In this document: positions 41,137 to 51,527 of the stretch, piece after piece | Position numbering within the stretch: the stretch's first letter is position 1 | Layout: each line of letters begins with the position of its first letter | NCBI GenBank assembly: GCA_019614645.1 | Contig: JABWDB010000036.1 | Coordinates: 3,220,001-3,284,000, forward strand | Source of the DNA: Stratiolaelaps scimitus | Taxonomy: Eukaryota; Arthropoda; Arachnida; Mesostigmata; Laelapidae | Direction of reading: 5' to 3' | Length of the DNA: 64,000 nucleotides | Made by a program: the position numbers and the translations under genes | Notes under the pieces: generated by a model | What the model was told of the DNA's origin: nothing | Database searches by the model: none | Seen by the model: only the letters and a program-made list of their open reading frames with translations

Positions 41137-41335
41137 TGGGGGGGTTAGTTGGGGATCGGGGCCGAGGCCGACATTGTCCTGAGGAAGACAATGGCATTGC
41201 CTCTCTGCACAGCGAGGGACAGGCGTTGCAGAAGGAAAGATCCTGCGCGCTTGTCCCCAGTGGCGCGGATCAGCCTATGGTAGACCTCTTCGAGGAAGTT
41301 CGCAGTGAGGAGGCCGTGCTCGACTAAGGTTTCAA
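41137..41335 (-). mobile_element. Non-LTR retrotransposon-like 3' end, copy 1
   Basis: The minus strand encodes a C-terminal stretch with ANFLEEVYHRLIRATGDKR and then FLLQRLSLAVQRGNA, ending at a TAA stop (41147-41145) followed by a C-rich tail. The QRLSLAVQRGNA segment resembles, from memory, C-terminal ends of some LINE-type or related retroelement proteins. Upstream the frame is broken by a stop, so this is a 5'-truncated remnant. A diverged second copy lies at 61765-61955. The family assignment is an inference; the two-copy repeat is directly visible. Confidence 0.55.
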
Positions 41336-41537
41336 AAGCAAGGGGGGAAAAGAGGTGGGTTGTCTGTATTTCCGCAACTTGGCCCGCTCCGCACGCGCTC
41401 CCGCGTAACCGGGGGGTCCCAAACTAATCACCCCCAAATGATCCCTAGAACTAATTCCTAATTATTGTATGTTTGAATAAATCAACGACTATTATTATTA
41501 TTGGCATACGTTTAATAATAATGATACATAAGTGAAC

Positions 41538-41540
<3 letters not shown>

Positions 41541-41599
<59 letters not shown>

Positions 41600-41602
41600 T
41601 AA
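41541..41602. repeat. (TA)n followed by (GATA)n microsatellite
   Basis: A long TA run passes into GATA tetranucleotides (41579-41600). Confidence 0.9.
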
Positions 41603-41936
41603 AGAAGTATGAGTAAGCTAGATTAAGATGTTGTTCAGTGATTCGGCTGTTAGAACGGTAATGGACGAAACGATACGCATTGAAACATATCACTATCGCT
41701 GTGCACCGACTTTCACGGGAATAATCACTAAACATCACTTTGAGATTTGACGCTAATTTAACTACCATCTGGGATGTAATTGCTGTTATAGAAATTTATG
41801 AGTAATAATAATGCTTAAGAAATCAACAAAACGCGTCGCAAGATTCTATTGCGGTATACGAAGAGCAGAGCAGACGAAAATGATCTGTTGGCCTGTTGAA
41901 GAACAAGTGACGATTTTCATGTTGAGTATTGTAATA

Positions 41937-42657
41937 GGTTGATTAAAAGGTTCCCGCTGTTTTTTGTACCAACGTTGTGTCGTTGTGAGTTTCTCTGGGC
42001 GCTTCTCCTATTAACTGAAATAGTCCCCACGGTTTGCGACGGTCTTCCTCCGGCGTTCCACCAAATCGGTAATGCCTTTTTTGCAAAAGTACTCTTTTTT
42101 TTAGAGAAATAGTCGCACAACCCTTTTTCGACATCTTCTTTTGAGTTGAACTTTTTCGTACTAAGATAGTTCACGAGCCCTAAGAAAAGGTGGTAGTCTG
42201 AAGGGGCGAGGTCGGGGGTATACGGAGGATGTGGAACGGTTTCCCAGCCAAGCTCGTCACATCGTCGTCGATCAAGTAGGCCTCCCGGACCTCGGTGCAT
42301 CTATCAGACTGAAGCCACCAGAACGAAATATTTTGAACCAATTACTACAGGTTCTTTCAGTCATACAGCCCTGTGCGAACCGCGCGGTAACTTTTCTGTA
42401 CGCCTGCGGTTTCGCCTTTTTTGAACTCATGAACAAGACAAAAAATGGCGCATTTTTTTATTTGTCTCTCCTCATGTTCACAGCCAATTTACTACCACAA
42501 GGAGCAATCTGAGCGCGCGAATTGCGTCACCATCGGGTTCAGCGGGTCCGAAGTAGATGAAAACATACCACCTCCCCCACTCAGCCCTCGCGCGGACACG
42601 GCAGAACGAGTAGGCAACGACTCCACCCTCTAGCCAGCGGTAACTATTTAATCAACC
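41937..42657 (-). mobile_element. Mariner element, internally deleted, with TIRs and TA duplications
   Basis: Terminal inverted repeats begin ggttgattaaa at 41937 and at 42657 (complement). They match at 20 of 23 positions, and each is flanked outside by TA (41935-41936 and 42658-42659), the mariner target duplication. On the minus strand the interior reads, in broken frames, an N-terminal part with a helix-turn-helix-like SNWFKIFRSGG and then RSGRP. It passes within about 20 codons to PPYTPDLAPSDYHLF, the third catalytic Asp region of mariner DD34D transposases. It ends with ERRRKTVANRGDYFS and a stop near 42013. At 721 bp it is about half the usual 1.3 kb. The region that should carry the first two catalytic Asp residues is missing, and frameshifts are present, so it cannot make an active transposase. 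Intact ends mean it could have been mobilised in trans. Confidence 0.9.
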
Positions 42658-42659
42658 TA

Positions 42660-43880
42660 ATCCCACACGGAATCTGCATCCAGAGGATTTATTGTTGCTA
42701 TCTGATTCTGATTATTTTTAGCATATGCACTGGAATCACTGCATTTCACAGTTCGGAATAGTCGTGGTAAAAAAAACCATATGACCGCATGTACGCCGGC
42801 CTAATTCTTATCAGGCGAAAAATGAGCGAAAGAAGTTTCCAAGGGGCGTGTTCGGCCCCCGGAAATTGTTCACCTCATCTAAATATAAAGACAACTTCGT
42901 ACATACAGCGCCATGTTAAGAAACTCCCGCCGCACCTCCGGAACGAAAACAAAACCCAATATTCTTAGACGAAGACCACCAGCGGGAATAAATACTATCT
43001 ACTAATGTAATTGTAAATATATATATAATAACACGAGTAGAGCATTTATGAGCTATGTTTATTTTATAGTAAGTAAAAAATTATATTAAAAAGAACCAAC
43101 TGACTTTTCAATACCTATTTGCAGCGATAAAGGGCTGTATCGTAGCGCTCCATGGGTATTCTCACATATTTGAGATACTATTAAAAAAACTTATTCGAAA
43201 CATTTTGATATAGAAAACTAATATAACAGCTTATACAATCAAACAGATAGGTATTTTTAAATGAACATTAATTACTAGTCGATTACAAAAGCGGGCGACA
43301 ATTGCACCCACTGAATGTGAAATAGATCCAAGACCTTCCCCTAACAGGATGTCTAGAACAAGGAGACCCCACTTCCCCAGTACCTAAGCGTGCCTTAGAA
43401 ATTGCGTTGCCTTTTGGGTATCTAAAAAAAATATTTGCACTAGAAATTCTGTTGCACGTGGTTTACCTGTAACGGGTGCTAACCTTACTCCTAATATCTG
43501 AAAAATCCTGAAAGTCAAGATTTTAGGTGGAAGTCCGACCAGAATTTTACCTCTGGGGATTAGCGACACACCATCAAGACGCTTCATATCAGAGCGACAA
43601 ATATATTATAGCTGCCGGTTCACCAATGCAAGGAAGAGATGTGGAGCGAAGAGCTGTGGACAAGGTCTTATTTAATAGAGAGTGTCACTCCGCAGGGTGT
43701 ACACGCGCGTCTAAGGTTCTGCTTACAATTAGCAGCACAGCTTGATGAGTGATGAAGATGAGCTATGTACAGCCCTCGTGTCATCGAAGACAGTCGCAAG
43801 ATGTTCCGGATCATGCGAGCACCATCGTCGCGCTCCAACATACGGCCGTCGATCGGCCCTCTTTGCTACAGTGCTAACGT
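42660..43880. other. Unassigned AT-rich sequence
   Basis: No gene recognised. A minus-strand frame at 43384-43587 includes SLIPRGKILVGLPPKI, which faintly suggests a retroelement protein but is too short to name. Confidence 0.45.
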
Positions 43881-43882
43881 GG

Positions 43883-44016
43883 CAATGCCAGCGCGGTGGC
43901 TTGGACGGCAAGTCCCTGGCTATCGGAAGTCGCAGGTTCGAGCCCCGCGGAGTGACATAAGAGAACTTTAGCATTGTAAAATAGCAGCCAACAAGCCAAT
44001 AAACTTTTACCTTACC
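43883..44016 (+). mobile_element. tRNA-derived SINE, copy 1
   Basis: A Pol III-type head has a B box ggttcgagccc (43935-43945) and an A-box-like tggcttggacgg about 40 bp upstream. It is followed by an anticodon-arm-like ctggctatcggaag and then a tail ending aataaacttttaccttacc. The same order of elements occurs on the minus strand at 55799-55931. The two copies share the head, the gagcattgtaaaat-like middle and the AATAAA-containing tail. It is a SINE rather than a functional tRNA, because the acceptor stem does not close and the 3' part is a shared non-tRNA tail. Confidence 0.8.
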
Positions 44017-45836
44017 TACGATAACACAAACACGATGGAGCCATGCAACAGCACCTCCAATGTGAGGTGAACTGGTCTATGCAAGCCGCACGAGACGTCC
44101 ATATTAAATGACACCTTCCACCAAAGAAACTCATTCTTCATCGCGAATTAATAATAATTCGAATGGAGAGCTTGATGTGAACGTGAAAGAATACAACGCT
44201 GACAAAGATTACTACAATATTTTAGTAAACTCATTTATCCGAGAATTTAGAGATCCAATTTATAATCTGATTACTAAACCAGTTCTTGACACTCAAGAGA
44301 AGATTCGAACAATCTATACGTTGTAAAAAAAAGTGGGTTGTCAACAACAGGCACACTTTCCCACCTCTCTCACTAATCAGAAAAAGAGCAATAAAATAAT
44401 ATTTTCGAAAATTATATTCCATTCGCGCTGTGATTAAGCTGATTAAGAAGAAACTAAAATTCACTGTACCACCGACAGCATACATAAGCATACATAAATT
44501 TTTTATTCTTTAGCAAGAACAGAATACATAGGGTGGACAAATAGAGCTGGTTAGCCACTACATTAGAACCCTATGATAATGCCCCCAAACCATGCCTCAA
44601 ACTGCACACCAGCCTTTGCTGACAATTGTGCTTTTATGTGTTGAAGCATTTGAGGTCATTATTTACATTTACGTGGCCTAATCGATTTCGATAATATTGT
44701 ATTTCGTTCTTGTTTTGGCTTATCGTATTCCAGTCAGACTTCATGAACGTGTGAATCCTTGGGTCACTTCAGATGTCCCCAATATTCTTTGAATCCAATC
44801 TCGTCCCGGCATTTCTCCCGAATTCTGCGCATGTCAGTCGGCACAACTCTTTGATTTGATGAATTGAAGAAGTTGACTATTTCATTTATTTTGGGGTCGG
44901 GTCTCACACCGGACGACTGTCTCGGATTGAATACGTAGAATGTATCGACAGACTTGGTAAATTATCAAGACTTATTTTCCAAGAAATTTAACCACGATCC
45001 TCTTGGGACGATATCAACAAATCACTGACTCCTGCCCTCATGGCCTGCATTTAAATGACAACGTTCTATTAATGACTTATTATTATTAATGAGTTATTCC
45101 AGGAGGTCCAAACATCCCTGAGTAATGTAATGATAGTATTTCCCGTAATCGAGCAATGTGGAGAGCATTATTCTTGACGGATATTATATTATTCGCAATT
45201 GTAGTAACTGCATTTGTTAAATTGACCAATTCTCATAATGACTAGGGCACATGTGCAACGGAATATTTAAGAAAAAAGGTAGCCATATTTCAAAAACGAT
45301 GAATAAAACCATGGGAATACCTAATATGGGCGTTTCTATTTTTCCAAGCTTTCATTGCGTTTTTCTGAAATCAGCGTATGGCTAGATATCTATAATATTG
45401 CTTAGGTCATATTCCGCACACACGTTAATATGAACACAATTGACAGTAATCCATCCATATTATATATGACATATCACCAAAATGCTACAAAGTAACCTAT
45501 ATTATACTGCACTGTCAATAATCCCGGCCAAGAATTCCTCCAGCGAATAATCGCCTATTCGACTTTCTCATCATTTTAACATTTAAGATGCCCACGAATC
45601 TGTTAACCCACATGCTTGTGTATAGAAGCTTAAATCCACGTCTCGTCATTATCATACATCAACTGTGTTCATGTAAACGTGTTTACATCATATAACAATT
45701 TACCAGTATTAGATACCCAGCCCTGAGACACATGCTGGGTAAATTTCCTGACGGTTAACATCAAAGAATCAAATATTACGTCCCAGTAGCTGCGGTAGCC
45801 AAACGCTATAGCCCAGTAGCGCTGCGATAGTGAGCT
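44017..45836. other. Intergenic sequence 3' of the membrane-protein gene
   Basis: Contains repeat copy A at 44322-44610 and AT-rich sequence. A plus-strand frame at 44108-44326 (72 codons, Asn/Asp-rich) has no known relatives that I can name. No canonical minus-strand AATAAA was found within a few hundred bases of the stop codon at 45837. Confidence 0.45.
44322..44610 (+). repeat. Interspersed repeat, copy A
   Basis: Shares with 59738-60150 a left module (T(N)taaaaaaaa then a gtt-gtca...ggcacac core) and a right module containing gacaaatagagctggtta, followed by similar acattagaac/acaacagaac and gatgcc-like steps. The middle is not obviously conserved, and copy B is longer. Confidence 0.6.
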
Positions 45837-46083
45837 TCAATTGGGGATCCTTCCAAGGCACTGGTTGACGAGTTGTGCTGCTGCTTCGGCAATATGCTTC
45901 GAGTTGACGGGAAATGTTTGGTTCTTATTGATATGGGGATTCTCTGATCCTCGTGAAAGTTGACGACGCATAGCAGCTCGCACAGTAAAATACACCATAG
46001 CCTTGTCACCATTGGCAACTAAGGCTTTTTCTTCTTTAGAAGGCTCAGGAAGAAATGAGAGGAACGCCAAATATAGACGAAGT
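45837..46083 (-). CDS. Membrane glycoprotein exon 7: C-terminal exon
   Basis: Enters in phase 2 after the acceptor GTTATTTCAG, reads LRLYLAFLSFLPEPSKEEK and ends with LVNQCLGRIPN and a TGA stop at 45839-45837. One NQT sequon. The phase match with exon 6 supports the join across a 312-nt intron. Confidence 0.82.
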
Positions 46084-49000
46084 CTGAAATAACAGCATTA
46101 AGCCATTAATAGAACGCCGTCATTTAAATGCAGGCCATAACAACAGGGATCAGTGAACGGGTGTAGACAAATAGGAAGATAAACATGGCACAACCTTGAC
46201 ACCAGTGTCCAATCATTTGGGACCTCAATAGTTACTTAACTAACCGCACATATTTAGAATTGCTTTAAGTTATATCTTGGGTCAAAGAAGGAGTCGCAAT
46301 CGTCATCCGTTAAATTCATCCGCTTTCTTTGCCTACCACTGGCTACCCATTGAACAAATTGAATCTTCAATGCGCATTTGTCAGTGTCCACTTACTCGCA
46401 ATCGACGCTTGGAACGCGGTCCTCCTCGTTACAGATCGCCTTTTTAACAGATACAGCGTTGGCCAGTACTATGGCAAAGCCGCTAATTCTTTTAGGCTTC
46501 GTTCCCTCGTTGTTCACCCATCCGAGAACGTGGGAGAGTGCCATCGGTATCATTGTTTCGTTACTCGAGGTCTGGTGCTTTTCTTCAATGTCACAAAGAG
46601 CTCGACTTCGCTTGAAGACGGCGTCATCGAGTTTCATCGCGTCATTTATATACTTCGTCTGCGAGATGAGATTCGATACGAAAGAGGGCGAATATATGAA
46701 GCTGACAGACTTCGTTGAGAGTTGAACCGCCGCTTGGAGGCTACCTATGGACTCGCACCATGTTGCATTGACAGCCAGATTCATGCTGAATAAGGCCTTC
46801 GAGAGTGAACAATATGGTGTGCCTCCTTCAGCCCAGATAACTACATTTTGGCTTCCTAGACTACCAGTGATATTTGGGCATTCGTTGAATGTCTTGCAGT
46901 CACCGTTGATGACCAAGTACGCGGCTCGTAATTTCCGGTCTTGATAGATATACGAATTTGCCGCCTTTTGTTCAACAATCTCCAGGAGTTCTCTTACGAT
47001 GTTTAGGTCAGCTTTATACAACGATGTCAACAGCTGTTGAACGTCATCTTTTTTTAATACCCCGGCGAACCATGATACTCTTTGGGGAGCGTCACTTTTT
47101 ATGGAAACTTTGTCCTCATCTCCCAACACCCCGTAAGCGAGCATCAGCGGATAGAGTAGCCTCGACAAATTTGGGGACCTGTTTATATTACTTGCTACCC
47201 AAGAAAGATATTTACTAAAGTCATCTGTAGTGTACGGGTAGCCGATCTCACTCCCGCTAAGCAATTGCATCAGCTTCGTCATAGAGGCACCACAGTTTGC
47301 TGAAATCAAAATAAAAGTAATAATATGTGGTTAGAGAATCTCTTCATTCATGATATCAGGAGAACAGGGACAGCGTGTCCTGATAAAAACCTCGGCGTTA
47401 ATTTTTTTTCACTGTTCATTTTTCTACTATGTGAATGGAATACCCTCGATATTTGTTCATCCCACCGCGCCACAGGCAAAAGTCTGCCACAACCATTGTT
47501 TTCGAAGAGATTCACTTCTATTAAGTAACTAATAGCTAAAGATAGCAGCAATTCTTTGACAGATCGCGGTCACGCTCAAGGGGATACTCGAACGGAGGAG
47601 AAATTAAAACCATATCCCTAATTACCTCGTGGAACAGGAGGGGATTCAAGGCTTTATGGTTGTGCTGTACGTTGGAAATATGCAGAATATACTAAGAGGC
47701 CATCAGCGGTATCAAGCTGGCCCTACACGAATGCTAACAACAATATCAAAACCAGAGTCACAAGAAAGACATTCAAAGTCCTGTTTTGTTCACTCATCAG
47801 CCTCGTAGCGGATTTTGACGCCCCCGTTGATGTCTCTCCCGTTTCCAATGGTGCTCGTCTTGCTGGGAGCGGGGTCGATTTTTCCATGGCAATCCGAATC
47901 AGGTCGTCGTCAATGTCTTCTTATCGAGTTCGTCCCAGTTGTTCCACTTGCTGATGTGGATTAGCGTGCGAAGGTTTTTGTACGCGGCATTCTTCATCCA
48001 ATTCCCCTAATTGTTGATTTTAATTGAATTGAATTCATAATAAATCAATTGGAACTGTTATCGATTTCTGCCCTGAGATACATTTTCCTCATTTGCCAGT
48101 TGTAAGTATCTCTGGCTGGTGTTTGCCTTGTCCTATTGCTTTCGCCCATTGTATTATGTATGTGATGTACCTATGATAGCTTCTGCTCAGTTCTTCTTGA
48201 CATGGCTACGGAGTTATTGTCAGATCGATGGAAGATTCTCGATTAAGTGGGGACATTCCTCTCGTTTATGACGTACCAGTCTTATTCTGCAATGACTTCT
48301 TTGCAGCGTCGTTCCTCTTGCAAGTCTGTGACGACTCCCCCACTGGGTGGCTGAAGCGTTGTATGATGACGCCTGTCCGTGGGTCATGAGATACGATGTT
48401 CTATGTAAGCTCCTCTGGGTAAAAAGATATATAAAAATAACTTGGTAGTATAGCATTGCGTAGTATACTACTACGCAATGCTCATCTATTTTCACCCAGC
48501 AGAAGCTCACGCGCCCAAGGACGCGTACGACGTGCTGCTTGGGACAGTCAGACGGATGGGCACGACTTAGTTCTGCTAAGCGAACCCAATAACACTAAAG
48601 CAAACAGGGCGCCTCAATGGACCGTTGGGAACCGCATGGACAATGCCAGTATGGTAGACTGGCCGAAACATGGGCATTGCGCGATAAGGGGGGCATTTGC
48701 GCTGACGTTGGTTGACGCTCTTGTTTCCACTTGTCACCTCCACCAAGACACTCGTCGTCGGAATGGCAGCACCAGAAGATGACACAACCAAACCTAGTTC
48801 TTGGAATTACTCGTCCAAGGTGGTTGGCAGGACAAGCGCACTTGAGGACGAAACGCCAGCAATTCATATCGAAGAGGAAATCAGGCCCCATCAGCTACAA
48901 CCTTAAGAATCAAAGCAGCTCAAAGAAGAACAATGGAATAGATACTGCAGGACGTGACGCAATACATGCAGTCGACGGAGGCCGGAGTGACGGTTGGGAG

Positions 49001-51486
49001 AATAAGCAGGTCAGCCAAAGATGACCTTTGCGGACATACTGAGAGCAGCCACAGGCGCTGCTTTGGGTAGCAGTCAGCTACTTAATCGTGTAGTATTAGT
49101 TTGTGCTACTGGTTCTTCTCTTCTGAAAGGGTTGAGTCTTGCTCGTCCCCTGTTGTTCAATCACCGACGAGTCACTCTTATTCTTTTACCTCTTTATCAT
49201 AGCCAATTGTGCACAAAATTTCCACTAGGCACATCTATGTTTTCTGTAATTCATCTGTCGTTGATTACAGTGGGCGTTGTTCGTTTGGTTACGATTGTCT
49301 TGGGCATTTAGAATGCTACAATGATGCTTCATTGACAAGTGAGTCATTGATCTGCCTAACCTGCAAGATAAGACCTCCTCTGGTTCTTATGCTCTTAGGC
49401 GCACTGCTGACTTAATCAATCTTGTTGCGGGTCGGCGGAGTGAACTCTCATCGCTAAAGTAGAATTATCCGGCTAAGTGAACTTGTTTGTCCTCGGGCGG
49501 ACATCGCTGAGCTGCTGAGGGTCAGCGATGGGTCAGCTGGAGGGTCAGCTGGGGGGGACCCCCAGCTGACCTTCCAGCTGATCGCTGTCCTCAAATCTGA
49601 ACTTCGATGAGATTCGAATCTGGTTCCAGTGGAGCAGTCTTCCCCCGAACTGCATCCTTATCGAGCGCTCCGCACACTATTAACCAACAGCATCGGTTCC
49701 GCTCGCTGCAGCTTAGACGGGACGAGGGACGACACGACAGTTGCCCTCCTGGTACTGTCCCTGTAGCAAGTACTGCTACCCCTGTGGTTGCTCACACATT
49801 TAGGAACGGGTGCTCGTGACAAGATTAGCCCGCGGGAAATTCAGTCACAGCAATGTACTCTGTGAGGCAACTGAAAACTTGGATGGCCCTCGTTGTTTTG
49901 CCTCTTCGTCAGTGGAGAGGATGAAACAGCACTGCTCGATCCTTCATTCTGGGGTGCGAGCATCATCGTGAAATCCTTCATGGGTCGCCTTCCGAACGAG
50001 AACTCACTCCGAATTCGATGGGCCACCTAATCAGCTGTGGTCGAATTCTCGGCTCGCCAAATCCCATGACCATCCCAAAAACGGTCCGAGTTTGTGGAAA
50101 ATCACTTCCACTCGCTGAGGTGTACGTCCCTTAAAGAAAGCTATGCTGCCAAGTGTTATCGACGCTCTTCTATAATACTGTGTCACGCAAAATCTAGATC
50201 TTCTCTTCATTCGCGAAGCCTTGGTTTGACCGTTCAATCTCTAATGACGAATCATAAATTCTATACAATTTCAAATATATATATATATATATATACTGAT
50301 ATATATTTATATTATTCGATACATCTTCTGTCGTCGGAGTATAGTAGCGGTCGGCGGTAGATCTGTGGCCTCTACTTCCAAGTAAACACCTCCAGCCATA
50401 TTCAACCACTGTTTTTATGGAGCTTCCATATAGTTGAACAAAACGTTTTGACCTACAACCGCTTTGTACAACCGCGTGTACACATCAGGATTTTATAAGA
50501 ATAAGGCAACGGATATCTGAAAACGATTTGGACCTTCTTTGAAGTACAATTACAGACGATAAGATACGAGATCATCCGTCGCGGCCTTCCGGTTCGCATC
50601 GATCACCCCTACCAGGTCCCATCGGTTCCGCGGCTGGTTTTCGTCACGTACGATGCACACGTAACCCACCCTGATAAGTTGCGGCCGGCCGGCCGGACGC
50701 GTCCAGGTTAGCCGTCCGCAGCTGCAGCATGTAGTCCGTGTACCAGCGACTCGACAGTGTCCGGAAGTAATTTGTTCGGATGGCCACAGTCCGGCGTACG
50801 TCCTCGCCTGAGGGGCCGTTGGTGGGGATTTGGCCATTTGAACCCAGCTCAACCAACGGAAATCGCGCAGAGCGCGTCGTCGCGCGGTCCACTGCGGAGG
50901 AAACCCGCTGGTGTAATGGGTGTTGGCTCGTTTGCGTCAGGGTCCATGTAACTAACGGGCCGCCCGTTGATTACGGCCGCGAGCTCGCACATAATGGTAC
51001 ACAACACTATCGCGCCGACCAGGCTTCGCCCGAAGGTTCGAGGTCGAAAGCCGCTCGCACGAAGGTCCGGGCGGTATCGGAAACGATCTTCCTGCACGCC
51101 GGGTACGTAGCCAGGAAGCGCCGCAACGCGAGATGCGTTTGCGGGGCGGCCATCGACAGCCAAGCGAGAGCCGCCCGGAGTACAATTGGGTGGCGCTCAT
51201 TGTAGCAAAATGTGGGCCCTGGGTCAACCGAGTGGTCGCTCGCAAGAGACCGCTGTCGCCCAGGAAAAGCGAGAACGACGCTTTCTTCACCAACTTCGAC
51301 TTTCACCAACTTCGACTGACGTGCTGGGCGCTCGCCGGCGACGGAGGCGGCAAGTTCTGCTGCGTGAGTGTGCTGGGTCCACTTCATGAGATGCCGCTCG
51401 GCTTGTAGGCGGAGGTCGGCCACGCTGGGCTGTGCATGGCGCCGACGGCGAATATATTTTTATATATTTATATATATATTTATTTT

Positions 51487-51527
<41 letters not shown>

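Noticed and set aside
43883..43960. Functional tRNA gene
   Set aside because: A and B boxes are present, but the acceptor stem does not close and a second copy shares the non-tRNA tail, so it is a SINE.
46329..46725. Plus-strand frames of 115-129 codons
   Set aside because: They lie antisense to exon 6 of the membrane glycoprotein gene and are shadows of it.
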